Shown here: positions 16,520 to 26,308 of the stretch, in pieces
Position numbering within the stretch: position 1 is the stretch's first letter
Layout: every line of letters begins with the position of its first letter
DNA from: Pseudomonas promysalinigenes
GTDB lineage: Bacteria > Pseudomonadota > Gammaproteobacteria > Pseudomonadales > Pseudomonadaceae
Reading direction: 5' to 3'
NCBI RefSeq assembly: GCF_014269025.2
Contig: NZ_CP077094.1
Coordinates: 3,100,001-3,164,000, forward strand
Length of the DNA stretch: 64,000 nucleotides
Made by a program: the position numbers and the translations under genes
The notes under the pieces: generated by a model
Seen by the model: the letters and a program-made list of their open reading frames with translations, nothing else
What the model was told of the DNA's origin: nothing
Databases searched by the model: none

Positions 16520-19378
16520 ATGAGCAAGAGCCATGGCCGTGTCATGTTGCGACAGTGGATGTGGCGCGCATTCATGCGCAGCGCATTGATACCGCTGGTG
16601 CTCGTCGAAACGGTCCTGGTTGGCTGCTATCTGCTGAGCAACCAGGCCATCCGCGACGCACAACTGGGCTATCTGGACCGTAGTGCCAGCGAAAGCCTGG
16701 CCGCCAGCGCCGAGCAGAATGCACAGATCATCGAGAATCAACTTGAGCACATCAGCGCCACTGCAAGCTTGCTGGCACGTCTGACCCAACGTGCGTTGCA
16801 GGGCCCAGCCCCGGCAACCACAGAAACCCTGGCAGTATCACCGCAAGGCGCACGGTTCAGTGCTACCGACGTGGGCGGCGCAGCTTCTTTCTACTCGGCC
16901 GCTACCCCACTGGAGCACCACGACCTGAACAAAGTCGCCCGGCTGGCCACGCTGGATACCGTGTTCGTGGAAATCCAACGCCATGATGCGACCATCGCCA
17001 GCCTCTATTTCAACAGTTGGGACAGCTACAACCGCATTTACCCCTGGTTTCGCACCGACGAGCAATATCCGCCCGACATGCGCATACCTGACTTCAATTT
17101 TTATTATCTGGCTGACTCGGCGCACAACCCACAACGAGAAACGCGTTGGACCGACGTCTACCTAGACCCCGCTGGCCACGGCTGGATGATGTCGGCGATC
17201 GCGCCCGTCTACACAGCCGACTTCCTCGAAGGGGTGATTGGCATCGATGTAACCATCGGCGGCGTCTTAGGCCAGCTGGAAAAGCTCAATGTGCCTTGGG
17301 ATGGCTACATGCTGCTGGTGGGACGTGATGGAACCATCATGGCGATGCCTGAAAAAGCCGAACACGATTTCGACCTGCAGGAGTTACTCAAGGTGCCAAG
17401 CCAAAACAAGCTCAGCACCGAGCAGTTCAAACCACAGAACTTCAATTTAAGGTTACGCAGCGACACCGCACGGTTGGCCAGCCAATTGAACGACAGCCCA
17501 TCAGGCAACCTGCAAATGGCGCTCAAAGGCAGAGAGCATTTGATCGCCTGGAGCGCGATTGGCAGTACGGGGTGGCATCTGCTGGCAGTTGTCGACAAGG
17601 AAGCGGTCATGAGTACCACGAACGCACTGGCGGCCCACTATCGTAATATCGGCTACCTGATGATCGCCGGTCTGGTGCTGTTCTACCTCGCTTATTTCAG
17701 TGTGCTGTGGCGGCGTTCGCGCAGGCTCAGTGAGCGTTTACGCAAAACCATCGACGACATCAGAGGCATGCTGAGCGAAATCGGCAAAGGGCAATGGCAA
17801 CCATTGCGTGCCGAATCGCAGATTCAAGAACTCGACGCGATGGCTGGCGACGTGCTGACCATGGGCGGGCAGTTGGCAACCAGCGATCTGCATCGACGCA
17901 TGGCACAGCATCGCCTGACATTGATCATGGATTACCCCACTTCGGGCATGTGGGAATATCACCTGGAAGACGATTGCATGAGCCTGCACGGTGGTTTGTG
18001 CAAGCGCCTGGGGTGGCCCAATAACCAGATATCCCGTGAAGCATTCCTGGAACGGCTTGATGCCCAAAGCGCGAGGCAATTCCAGGGGGTGCTCGATAGC
18101 CTTCGCAGTGGCAATACCCAGCGTATCGAGTTGGAGTTGAAGGTGTGTCAGGCCGACGGCAATTCTTTGTGGGTGTTGTGCCAAGGTCGCATGCTCGATG
18201 TCTCGGTGGGTACCCAGCGCGCTGCGCTAGGCACGTTGGTCGATATCGACAGGCTCAAGCTGGCCGAGGCCGACCTTAAGGAGCGAACCCACCAAGCGCA
18301 AGCGGCGAACCGGGCGAAGTCGCGATTCATTTCCAGCATCAGCCATGAACTGCGAACGCCCCTGAATGCCATCCATGGCTTTGGCCAGCTGATGCAGATG
18401 CACGTGCAGGATGCAGTTGTCCGGGACCAGACCCAGGAGATCCTGGCAGCGAGCAGCCACCTCGGCAATCTGGTGGACGATCTGCTGGACTGGTCGAGCC
18501 TGCAAGCAGAAACCCAGCACCTAAGCCTGCGACCAGTTCAAGTCGCCCCATTGTTGGAGGAGTGCGCTGAGATGATGGCGGCTCAAGCCCAGGCGGTCGG
18601 GCTCAGGCTTGAGCTGCGGCCTGTACCGGAAAACTTTTGGGTACAGGCCGAGCCCAGGCGTCTGCGCCAAGTGCTCTTGAACCTTCTCTCCAACGCGATT
18701 AAGTACAACCGCCCCGAGGGTATGCTGTGCGCAGGTGCCGAGTCGCTGGCCGGGGCCCTGCGCCTGTATGTAGAAGATGGCGGTATGGGCATCGAGCCTG
18801 AGCTACAGGCCGAGCTGTTCGAGCCGTTCCAACGCTTGGGCAAGGAAAACACCGCGATCCAGGGCACAGGAATCGGCCTTGCGCTATGCCGAGAGTTGGC
18901 CGGGCTGATGAACGGTTCGATGGGCGTTCACAGCGTGCCAGGTGAAGGCAGCCGCTTCTGGATCGAGCTACCTGATGCCGAGCAGTTGGAATACAAGCAA
19001 GACAAGGCCTCACCAACGGTTTTTTATGCTGGCAGCGATGTGGACATCGTCCTCCAATTACCGATGCTGGTAAGCAAACGTACCAGCTTCGTGCACGGCA
19101 CGCTGGAGGCGTGCCTGATACGAGCGCGCGAGCACGGAGCACCGAATGTGCTGTTGCTTGACTGCGATCCCGAGCAGCAGCCACTGGAGCTGCTCGGCCG
19201 AATACGGCGCGCAGCCGGTGCCGCGCAGATGTCTGTGGTCTTGATAGGTAGCGAGCCACGCAAGCTGGCAATGCTGGGTATCGAATTTCAGGGAGTGCTC
19301 GCAAAACCTGTGAGCCGTGAAGAACTCGCTGAATTGCTCACGGCGTTATTGGAACAGGAGTCCACCCATGTTCACTGA
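16520..19378 (+). CDS. Hybrid sensor histidine kinase (Cache-PAS-HisKA-HATPase-degenerate REC)
   Basis: 952 residues from the ATG at 16520, chosen because AAGGAGG lies five bases upstream; the longer reading from 16436 has no such support. Two membrane segments (about 15-38 and 375-400) enclose a periplasmic Cache-like sensor (YFNSWDSYNRIYPWFR, VIGIDVTIGGVLGQL). Then come a PAS-like region, the H-box SSISHELRTPLNAIHGFG, the N-box LLSNAIKYN and G-boxes EDGGMGIEPE and GTGIGLAL. The last 110 residues look like a receiver with VLLLDCD and LAKPVS but no clear N-terminal acidic pair, so it may be inactive. It overlaps the HD-GYP regulator by 11 bases; the pair is probably one signalling system that controls c-di-GMP breakdown. 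Confidence 0.9.
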   Translation: MSKSHGRVMLRQWMWRAFMRSALIPLVLVETVLVGCYLLSNQAIRDAQLGYLDRSASESLAASAEQNAQIIENQLEHISATASLLARLTQRALQGPAPATTETLAVSPQGARFSATDVGGAASFYSAATPLEHHDLNKVARLATLDTVFVEIQRHDATIASLYFNSWDSYNRIYPWFRTDEQYPPDMRIPDFNFYYLADSAHNPQRETRWTDVYLDPAGHGWMMSAIAPVYTADFLEGVIGIDVTIGGVLGQLEKLNVPWDGYMLLVGRDGTIMAMPEKAEHDFDLQELLKVPSQNKLSTEQFKPQNFNLRLRSDTARLASQLNDSPSGNLQMALKGREHLIAWSAIGSTGWHLLAVVDKEAVMSTTNALAAHYRNIGYLMIAGLVLFYLAYFSVLWRRSRRLSERLRKTIDDIRGMLSEIGKGQWQPLRAESQIQELDAMAGDVLTMGGQLATSDLHRRMAQHRLTLIMDYPTSGMWEYHLEDDCMSLHGGLCKRLGWPNNQISREAFLERLDAQSARQFQGVLDSLRSGNTQRIELELKVCQADGNSLWVLCQGRMLDVSVGTQRAALGTLVDIDRLKLAEADLKERTHQAQAANRAKSRFISSISHELRTPLNAIHGFGQLMQMHVQDAVVRDQTQEILAASSHLGNLVDDLLDWSSLQAETQHLSLRPVQVAPLLEECAEMMAAQAQAVGLRLELRPVPENFWVQAEPRRLRQVLLNLLSNAIKYNRPEGMLCAGAESLAGALRLYVEDGGMGIEPELQAELFEPFQRLGKENTAIQGTGIGLALCRELAGLMNGSMGVHSVPGEGSRFWIELPDAEQLEYKQDKASPTVFYAGSDVDIVLQLPMLVSKRTSFVHGTLEACLIRAREHGAPNVLLLDCDPEQQPLELLGRIRRAAGAAQMSVVLIGSEPRKLAMLGIEFQGVLAKPVSREELAELLTALLEQESTHVH

Positions 19379-20492
19379 TATTCCAGACGATGTGCGCATC
19401 GTGGTCGTCGACGATGTCGCTGCTAACTTGCGCTTGCTCAGCTCAAGCCTGAAAGCCTTCGGCTTGGCAAATGTCACGTGTTTTTCTGATTCGGCTGCGG
19501 GGCTGCAGTGGCTGAAGACCAACTCATGGGACTTGCTATTGCTCGATCTGGATATGCCAGAGCCTAACGGTTTTCAGATACTGGAACACCTGAGCGAGCG
19601 GGATCGCTCTCGCCAGCCGGTCATCATACTTACTGCGCTGACCGACGCTCAGAGCAGGCGTAAAGGCCTGGAATTGGGCGCGAATGACTATCTGCCCAAA
19701 CCGTTGGACCTGCCCGAGCTGGTATTGAGGGTGCGCAATTGTCTGCGCCTGGCGCAGGCCACCAGCCGCTTACAGAAGGCCAATCTCGATCTGGAAGTAC
19801 AGGTGTTGCAGCGCACCTTGCAATTGCAGGAAAGCTACCGCGCTGCGATCCGCGCATTGGGCCGGGCTGCGAGTTATCGGGACAATGAAACCGGTGATCA
19901 TATCCAACGAATTGGCGATTCGGCAGCACTGATCGCAGCAGCGATTGGCCAGCCCGCCAGTTGGTGCGAGCGTCTGAGAATGGCAGCGCCAATGCATGAC
20001 CTTGGCAAGATCGGCATTCCTGACCACGTTCTGCTCAAGCAAGGGCCGCTGACCGAACAGGAACGACAAGTCATCATGGAGCATCCCGGCATCGGTTATA
20101 GCATTCTGCACAATGGCGCGATGGACGAGCTGACTGAAATGGCGGCGCAGATCGCTTACTGCCACCATGAGAAATGGGATGGTTCGGGCTACCCACGGGG
20201 TCTGAGCGGCGAGGCGATACCCCTCGCCGCGCGAATCGTGGCGCTGTGCGACGTCTATGATGCGTTGCGGATGCCCCGCCCTTACAAACCCAGCTGGAGC
20301 GCTCAACGGGCGCAGACGTTTATCCGGGAGCAGGCTGGCCAGCATTTCGATCCGAGGCTGGTGGAAGTCATTGAGGGTTGTTTCGAGCAGATCGAGCAGT
20401 GCTTCGAAAAGTCGAGGATCACCGACCACGACCCATCCAGGCGTGAGCAATTGCTTCAATCATCCCATTCGCAGCCTGCGGGCCGTCACTAA
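19368..20492 (+). CDS. Response regulator with HD-GYP phosphodiesterase domain
   Basis: 374 residues from the ATG at 19368 (ACAGGAG upstream). The receiver domain (about 8-125) has VVDDV, LLLDLDMPEPNG and YLPKPLD. After a coiled linker, the HD-GYP domain shows HDLGKIGIPDHVLLK, a HHEKWDGSGYPRG motif and LAARIVALCDVYDAL, so the metal ligands and the GYP triplet are intact. It should hydrolyse c-di-GMP when phosphorylated. Overlap with the upstream kinase implies translational coupling. It opposes the GGDEF protein at 4.3-5.8 kb in effect. Confidence 0.92.
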   Translation: MFTDIPDDVRIVVVDDVAANLRLLSSSLKAFGLANVTCFSDSAAGLQWLKTNSWDLLLLDLDMPEPNGFQILEHLSERDRSRQPVIILTALTDAQSRRKGLELGANDYLPKPLDLPELVLRVRNCLRLAQATSRLQKANLDLEVQVLQRTLQLQESYRAAIRALGRAASYRDNETGDHIQRIGDSAALIAAAIGQPASWCERLRMAAPMHDLGKIGIPDHVLLKQGPLTEQERQVIMEHPGIGYSILHNGAMDELTEMAAQIAYCHHEKWDGSGYPRGLSGEAIPLAARIVALCDVYDALRMPRPYKPSWSAQRAQTFIREQAGQHFDPRLVEVIEGCFEQIEQCFEKSRITDHDPSRREQLLQSSHSQPAGRH

Positions 20493-20712
20493 CGCCTTGC
20501 TACGTGTAGTGCCTCATTGAGGCGGGTTCAAATTCGCCCCATGAAAATCTTGATCGTGCTCTTTCCGTTCAAGAGGGTATGACTGGGGCCCTCGCCTTTT
20601 AAGCCATGAAATATTCGAAGCGAATCGCTATTAACCGAGCATCACACATACACACTTCAATATATTGAATCTTAATCATAGAGATAGGCATTAACTAATA
20701 AGCGATATCAGT

Positions 20713-20742
20713 TTGACATCACGCCTGCGTCGCGGCTATACA
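20713..20742 (+). promoter_or_regulatory. Sigma-70-type promoter upstream of the DUF6765 gene
   Basis: TTGACA at 20713-20718 and TATACA at 20737-20742 are separated by 18 bases, and the gene starts at 20789 behind GGGAGG. The surrounding 300 bases (20493-20788) carry no gene and are noticeably AT-rich, with a short hairpin around 20509-20535. Confidence 0.6.
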
Positions 20743-20788
20743 TTCCCCCCGGGCGACTTCCATCATATAACCGCCCACGGGAGGCAGC

Positions 20789-22228
20789 ATGGATCAGGAT
20801 TTTCATTATTACGGCACTTTCCACTCAGCAATGTGTGCAGGGTTTGACAACGCCGATGCAACGTTGATTGCAAAGGCGTCCAACTTTATCGACTTCTTTC
20901 ATGAGGGCGAGTACAACGCTGACTGGTCATTGGTGAGTGAGACAAAGAAGTCCGCTCACTACACAATCATTGCCAAGATGGACAAGCCTCGCTACACCTT
21001 CCAACACGGATATTGGGGTACCTTCAAACATCCTGAAGACAGCGTGTGGTGCGCTTATCACTTCATCCCTGGCAACTACGACGACCCGGCAGGCACGCCC
21101 AGCCGAGAGGACGTCCATGGCGCAACCGTTGCCGATTATTTGCCTCGCCACATCAAGCGTGATACCCGAGGCGGCGAGTACATATTAAGAAAATACAACC
21201 CGGGCACAGTGAAAGACCTAGAGTTCGGGCAAATGCTCAATCGGCCGCAAAGTGCACTGTCCAGAAAGCTGGTTGAGGACGCCGTGCTGTGCGCAACCGA
21301 CGACGACCGCTTGGCAAGGATCATCAGCCTGGCCGCAGGTGGCCCAGAGATGCTAGGCACCGATCGTTCGGACGTTCTGCACAGGTTCAAGTTGATTCTG
21401 CTGGGTGTGCGGGCGCACGTGATTGCCGATACCTGGGCGCATCAAGACCATTGCGGCCTGGACAACGTGATGAATACCTACTGGGATGCAGACTACGACC
21501 CAGACTCCTGGAACCCGCTAAAACAAGGGCTTGGGCGGCAAAGTATCTATTACACCGATGGTTCGTCCAAAGATTGGAAGCAGACGGTGCTGACCATGCA
21601 TAACAGCGCCATTGGTTATTTGACTCAGCACGTGCCTAATTCGAATTTCGAAGCCACTCCCAATGCAACCAGCTACCTGGGCCACGGCTGGCTAGGGCAC
21701 TTCCCAGACTTCAGCTCGGTCAAGTTCCGCTACAAGCCGTGCTGGTCAGACCCTAGAAAAACGATCGAGCGAGACAACCCCAGGGAATATGAAGCCGCCT
21801 GGGTCGAGCTGACCAGTTTGTTCCACCAAGCCAAGACTGGGCGCCGGCTTGAAATGGATGAAGCATTCAAAGCCAATCTTCGAAATGCCAAACAAGCAAT
21901 TGAAACACCTTGCGAACTCGGCAAATTCGTACCAGGTCGGTTAGTTTCGCAATTGGCATGGCAGCGGGTGCTGACCGAACAACCCCTGGCGCAGATAGAC
22001 ACCCTTCCAGAGCCGGATGCCAAAGCGGTGTTGGCAGGCGTGCTCGACAAGAATGGCACGACCTACGTAAACGCCAAAAGTGATCTTTACCTGTTCCAGA
22101 TTGCGGCAGATTACCACTTCCACTTTATCAAGCACTATCTCAAGGCTAATGGTATCTATCAATTTACCGGGGCGTGGTCGAAGCAGCACAGCACGCTGTC
22201 TGACAGCATCGTGAATCTGTTCGAATAA
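20789..22228 (+). CDS. DUF6765 family protein, possible metal-dependent hydrolase
   Basis: A 479-residue protein starting MDQDFHYYGTFHSAMCAGF behind a GGGAGG site. It resembles the uncharacterised DUF6765 family. Conserved histidines occur as DFHYYGTFH at the N-terminus, RAHVIADTWAHQDHCG at about 207-222 and YLGHGWLGHFPD at about 292-303, a spacing that recalls zinc-dependent phospholipase C/nuclease folds; that comparison is an inference. There is no signal peptide. It is next to secreted hydrolases and a decayed type VI locus, so it could be a leftover effector, but no secretion marker is visible. Confidence 0.6.
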   Translation: MDQDFHYYGTFHSAMCAGFDNADATLIAKASNFIDFFHEGEYNADWSLVSETKKSAHYTIIAKMDKPRYTFQHGYWGTFKHPEDSVWCAYHFIPGNYDDPAGTPSREDVHGATVADYLPRHIKRDTRGGEYILRKYNPGTVKDLEFGQMLNRPQSALSRKLVEDAVLCATDDDRLARIISLAAGGPEMLGTDRSDVLHRFKLILLGVRAHVIADTWAHQDHCGLDNVMNTYWDADYDPDSWNPLKQGLGRQSIYYTDGSSKDWKQTVLTMHNSAIGYLTQHVPNSNFEATPNATSYLGHGWLGHFPDFSSVKFRYKPCWSDPRKTIERDNPREYEAAWVELTSLFHQAKTGRRLEMDEAFKANLRNAKQAIETPCELGKFVPGRLVSQLAWQRVLTEQPLAQIDTLPEPDAKAVLAGVLDKNGTTYVNAKSDLYLFQIAADYHFHFIKHYLKANGIYQFTGAWSKQHSTLSDSIVNLFE

Positions 22229-22243
22229 GCCAATTGACCCCAG

Positions 22244-22273
22244 GAATCCGATACCCGATGAGGTATCGGATTC
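22244..22273. terminator. Bidirectional hairpin between DUF6765 and RNase T2 genes
   Basis: A perfect 12-bp stem (GAATCCGATACC and its complement) with a six-base loop lies between two convergent genes. T-rich bases follow only weakly on the plus strand, but position and perfection argue for a shared terminator. Confidence 0.7.
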
Positions 22274-22285
22274 TCTATTAGCGCG

Positions 22286-23011
22286 TCAACCCCCGGATCG
22301 GAGCGCCCCCCGAGGAATCCAAGTGTCCTGCTCAGCACACTGGACACCAATTTGCAGATTCTTCTCCTGCTCGTAGGGATGGCCGCCCTCGTCGACCAGG
22401 TAAAAAACCTCGTGCAGGTATTGTTCGCCCTTGTGATCTCGGTAGCATCGAAATGCCGTGTTGGCTGGGAAGACTTTACGTATTTTCGCGAACGGCGTAG
22501 CGCGCCCGATCATGCTGTCGAATTTCGCCGGATTCTCGATGACGACCGACTTTCTAAGGTCGACGAAATCTTGAAAGTAGCGCTGAACGGTTTTGCCCGA
22601 ACAGGTACCGTGTTTCCTCCACTCGTGGGCGAACATCCCTTCAGGATCGCGGGTAACCAGCTTTCTCAAGGCCTCATTGGCGAGAACGTGCTTCATATCG
22701 CTCTCACTCATTGCGCAAGCCTCACCCTTACAGCTTGGAGAGGTGCTGCAAAACTGCGGGTGGCGGTTGGTACGATCGCCTACACTCGCGCTGTACGGCC
22801 ATATACCGTGGGTCAAAAATGCTTGAGGCACCTGATCACAACCTCCAGTCATGGGGCGCATGATGCAGAACGTGGGCTGCCAGGTTACCGAGTAGACTAG
22901 AAATTGGGCAGGCGGGGCGTCAGCACCGGCCTCTTCGTTAGCATCCAACGCAGCCGCGTGGGTACCCCAGAACGATGTGAGTAGAAGTAAAAAGGTCATA
23001 TGGGAGCGCAT
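22286..23011 (-). CDS. Secreted ribonuclease T2 family protein
   Basis: 241 residues with a signal peptide (MRSHMTFLLLLTSFWGTHAAA). Both catalytic segments of the T2 family are present: CAS I as FLTHGIWPYSA and CAS II as FAHEWRKHGTCSG, giving the two histidines and the glutamate needed for RNA cleavage through a 2',3'-cyclic phosphate. Several Cys suggest disulfides, so it should act in the periplasm or outside the cell. Its ATG overlaps the stop of a small upstream ORF as TAATG. Likely role: RNA scavenging, or an antagonistic toxin. Confidence 0.9.
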   Translation of the reverse strand: MRSHMTFLLLLTSFWGTHAAALDANEEAGADAPPAQFLVYSVTWQPTFCIMRPMTGGCDQVPQAFLTHGIWPYSASVGDRTNRHPQFCSTSPSCKGEACAMSESDMKHVLANEALRKLVTRDPEGMFAHEWRKHGTCSGKTVQRYFQDFVDLRKSVVIENPAKFDSMIGRATPFAKIRKVFPANTAFRCYRDHKGEQYLHEVFYLVDEGGHPYEQEKNLQIGVQCAEQDTWIPRGALRSGG

Positions 23012-23208
23012 TATTCAGTCCTTTGATAGTAGGGCGCCCGGTCAGCGGCGTAAGCCCAGTCAATCAGCTCTGAATACGCAGCGTCTACTGGTAAAAAATG
23101 ATGGGGGCTCACGCTGTCAAGGTTTCGATGAGCACCCAAACTGACCATCGTTTCCAGCAGATGCGCACACCCGTGCATAGAAGATTCCCATTTGAATCGG
23201 GGTGCCAC
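23011..23208 (-). CDS. Small ORF coupled to RNase T2
   Basis: A 65-residue frame (55 residues if started at the ATG at 23178, MHGCAHLLETMVSLGAH). No family is recognised and there is no signal peptide. Its stop overlaps the RNase T2 start (TAATG), the usual sign of coupled genes. It could be a remnant of a longer gene or a small partner of the nuclease. The evidence is only the overlap, so confidence is low. Confidence 0.35.
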   Translation of the reverse strand: MAPRFKWESSMHGCAHLLETMVSLGAHRNLDSVSPHHFLPVDAAYSELIDWAYAADRAPYYQRTE

Positions 23209-23269
23209 GCCAACGGCTTCGTCTTACGGAACAAAGATGCCCCGTGTACGACGGCCAGTGCGCGCTGAA

Positions 23270-24370
23270 CTATTTGTTCCCGAATGTCACCACACTGTAT
23301 ACAAACTCATGGTCCTGGCGCTGCACGTTACTCTCAGGCTCCTTGATTTTCATTCGATCATCGTCATGAACAATCAATACACTGCGACCATCCAGCACTT
23401 CGACCCCCTCTGGCTTGTTGATGAAGGCCAGCGCAGAACCATCATTTAGTCTTACAGGCTGTGGCCTACCGGGTTTGCCTTCGGTAAGCGGCAAGACCCA
23501 GAGAAATCCGCCAATCTTGTCATCGCGCTCGAAACTTGTGACTGCGTAAAAGCGATCTTGGTTGTAGCGATCGAACTCAATACCAGAAATACCCAACTCT
23601 GGGTACGCACCGGCCTCCATTCCCAGCCTCTGGGCCAACTGGTCAGGTGTTAGGTTCCACAGGGTCTCAACCTCGTCGCCAAGCTCGACCCCTTGCTCAC
23701 TGATTGAGCAAGGAATCGACAGCAGCAAGAACGCATAATCTGCGGAATTGCTATTGACTCCGAACTTACGAATGCCCACTAGCAGACGATCACCAGGGGC
23801 GGTTGAGAGCGCTTCGACCTGAAAATAAGGCGAGCCTACCGCTTTACCGATCCGTTCTCGTAACCCACGCGAGCTGGTAATCTGGCCACGGGTCGATGGA
23901 ACGATGATCGCTGCTTTCTCTGGATTGCCAACTGGCCAGTAAAGCAGCGTATTCAAGGCGTCTGCCGAAGGATTCTGCGCTGTTCCTTCCTTATTGAAGG
24001 CCGTGATGGCAATGACGTACTTCCCGTCGAGCGTGGTGGTCAGCCCCTCAAACTTGTCTGCGCTTCGCAGCATGCTGCTTTCCAAGTATGAGGGAGTACC
24101 GACAATCTTTTGCTTGTCGAGCTTCAACGTGAATATTGCTGGGTCGCCTGCCTTAGGCATTTGCTTGTCATTGGCAAGTACGAGGCTCTCCCCGGTGAGC
24201 GCCACAGCCGAGACTTCACAATTGACGCCTTTACCCACTTCGAAGCACGGAGCTAGATAGCTTTGCACAGTCGCCGCTGGCGTCGCGATTGCGGCAGCAT
24301 AAAGGCTTGGGAGGTACAACATCATTCCCGCGAATGCGAGCGAATTGGTAGATTTAGGCACAGGTTCCAC
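23270..24370 (-). CDS. Secreted propeller-like protein (esterase-like phytase type), function unknown
   Basis: 366 residues with an N-terminal export signal (SLAFAGMMLYLPSLYAAAIA). The body looks like a beta-propeller: repeated short strands and turns such as EGLTTTLDGKYVIAITAFN and GISGIEFDRYNQDRFYAVTSF resemble the 'esterase-like activity of phytase' family, but I see no decisive catalytic motif. The start is a GTG at 24370, or a GTG at 24361 with a better placed GGAG. It is followed by the small ORF and RNase T2 on the same strand, so these may form a block of exported proteins. Confidence 0.6.
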   Translation of the reverse strand: MEPVPKSTNSLAFAGMMLYLPSLYAAAIATPAATVQSYLAPCFEVGKGVNCEVSAVALTGESLVLANDKQMPKAGDPAIFTLKLDKQKIVGTPSYLESSMLRSADKFEGLTTTLDGKYVIAITAFNKEGTAQNPSADALNTLLYWPVGNPEKAAIIVPSTRGQITSSRGLRERIGKAVGSPYFQVEALSTAPGDRLLVGIRKFGVNSNSADYAFLLLSIPCSISEQGVELGDEVETLWNLTPDQLAQRLGMEAGAYPELGISGIEFDRYNQDRFYAVTSFERDDKIGGFLWVLPLTEGKPGRPQPVRLNDGSALAFINKPEGVEVLDGRSVLIVHDDDRMKIKEPESNVQRQDHEFVYSVVTFGNK

Positions 24371-24603
24371 TCCATGGATGGGCTATTTCGCAACAAGTAG
24401 CAACTTACATAAGATCAGAAATGCACGAAACTGACATTTTTGATAGGAAGCGACTCGAATGCACCATTCAAGCCGCTAAGCCCCATTATTTAATTAGCGA
24501 GCGCGCACCCGTTTTAGTTAGCCATCGCAGTGCGTTGGGCGGGGCTGCTACTGATACGGGAGCGAGTGCTCGATTCACTGGCCTGCTCTTGCGTTTGCCT
24601 TAA

Positions 24604-25818
24604 CTACCTCGCGACAGACCGGCTTGCGTGGTCACCCCCAAGCTGGGCCGACTTCTGCAACAACCCTCGGGGCAACCGAAAACCTTTGAAAGGCTCTTGC
24701 GTGATTGGGTTGTAGGCCTTCTGGGCGCTGAGCCTGTACCGCATCACGCCATCGCCAGTCCTGAAACTCAGATCCACGCTGGTCGCCGTCCGCCCATTGA
24801 GCGATCCGCGGCTGAGCAAGCGAAACATCGACCAGGGGCCTCGGTATTCCAGGCTACTGCTGCTGCCGTTCTGCCTGAGCAAGGTCAGGTTACTGCGTAC
24901 CTGCTGCCCCAAAGTGTTTGGCCAGACGATGCCGGTGATCTGGCTCGGGCCATGGGTGTAGGAAATCAGTTGACCGTCCAGGTCCAATAAGCTCGTGCGC
25001 TGGTTGGCACTCAACCCCAACGGTTCGATGCTGAACTGCACGCTCAGGTTGCCGCGCTGATCGAAGAAGGTCTCGCGGATTCGATCTGCGCGCTCCAGTT
25101 GTTCGAGCACATCCCTGCGGATCAGCGATTGCCCCTGCTGGCCGGCCTGCAGGGCTTCGAGGTTATCCTTCAAGAAAACCTTCAAGTACTGGTCATGGAA
25201 TTGCTGCAGCCGCCCCTTAGGCCCGAAGAAGGCTTCGAAGTCGTCCAACGAGACATCCGGCGCCCGTACCACGAAGGGGTAGCGCTCAGCCAAGCGCTGC
25301 TGGAAGAAACTGTACACCTCGACATCCCAGCGTCGCTCCAGCTCGCGCAAAGCTTCGACATTCAGCACTTGTGCCGTTTGATCCGCCAGTTTTCTGACCT
25401 GGTGGTTGATTGGCTCTGGCAAGCCGGTGGAAACCCGCTGCAAGGTGCCGATTGGATCTTGCCCTTTCATCGAAAAGCGCTGATGCACAGCCTCGAGTGC
25501 TGCTTTGCCTCTGTCGGGGCTGTCGTTGACCGCTTTGGCGTAATCATGGACCGCCGCAATGGCACCGAGGGTTTCATCGTAGTAGCTGGGCTTCTCGCCC
25601 GTTACCCGCAGCATGGCGCTCAGCCCGGCAAAAGACCGCTGAATAGCCCATGCCTGCCGTTGCTCGGGGTTGCTGCTTCTCGGTTGCAGCGCTTGAGCCT
25701 CTGCGGGCGAATCAGCGCCTGCAGAAGAAAGTGTGGTGTTTTCCCTAACCGTGTCCAATAACCGATGCAAAGGGGCCGCAGGTGAGGCCAAAGTGTCAGC
25801 AGGTACCCAAATCATCAC
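24604..25818 (-). pseudogene. tssM: tssM (IcmF/VasK) type VI secretion gene, C-terminal remnant
   Basis: The 404 residues match only the last third of TssM, the inner-membrane component of the T6SS, normally about 1,100-1,200 residues. Typical C-terminal features are present: SYYDETLGAIAAVHDY, GLPEPINHQVRKLADQT, EALRELERRWDVEVY, RYPFVV with DVSLDDFEAFFGPKG, the FLKDNLEAL stretch and the beta-rich end with GPSQITGIVWPN and EYRGPWSMFRLL. The membrane helices and the GTPase-like domain are missing. The protein could not anchor a T6SS, so this is a decayed remnant, in line with the broken tssB and tssC next to it. Confidence 0.8.
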
Positions 25819-25875
25819 CTAGTCCTCCGCAAGGCTCAGACGAAACCTCAAGTCACCTGGCGCACGCGCCAGTTA

Positions 25876-25896
25876 TTGCGCCACAAAGTGACGCAA
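25876..25896. promoter_or_regulatory. Imperfect palindromic operator-like motif
   Basis: Nine-base arms TTGCGCCAC and GTGACGCAA with one mismatch around AAA. It shares the core GCGYCACTTTRTSGC (read on the minus strand) with sites at 10472 and 34941. The regulator is unknown. Confidence 0.35.
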
Positions 25897-26286
25897 TATA
25901 TGCGCGTCGTGCTCTTGCGCTGATCACTCCCTGTGTGCGCCGGAGTGCAGGCTGCCAGGTCGAAACATGCCAAACGCTCAGTGTTAGAAAAAATTCGCGG
26001 ACGGTCCGTTGGCTCGAATGCCACTACAGGCCTCGAGCACAGTGTTAATAAAAGCCAAAATCCATTTGGATACACTGCGGCCATCCCTTTACGACTATCT
26101 TCTTCGCTAGCACGCAGACGCCAGCACCCAGCCGGCAACTCCCCAACAGCGAAAGAGCCTAGTACACCAACACGACTACTTACAAGAACTTATTTTGTTA
26201 CACATTCAAACTCGACTTCAGCAAAACTTTAAGCGCATGGTTTTTTAGCAAAATGACATTCAAGCCCCGGTCGCTTGCTTAACTAA

Positions 26287-26302
26287 CGTTTAATATTAAA
26301 CG
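26287..26302. repeat. Perfect 16-bp palindrome
   Basis: CGTTTAATATTAAACG is its own reverse complement. It lies 57 bases upstream of the tssB start, so it is a candidate operator for the former T6SS promoter. Confidence 0.5.
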
Positions 26303-26308
26303 CCAACT

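Noticed and set aside
20509..20540. tRNA-like sequence (GGGTTCAAATTCG) after the HD-GYP gene
   Set aside because: The flanking bases do not pair into a T-arm, and no acceptor stem or anticodon arm can be drawn; at most a short hairpin.
24604..25818. First impression of a toxin-like (DUF6543) protein
   Set aside because: The conserved segments match the TssM C-terminus in order, which explains the sequence better.
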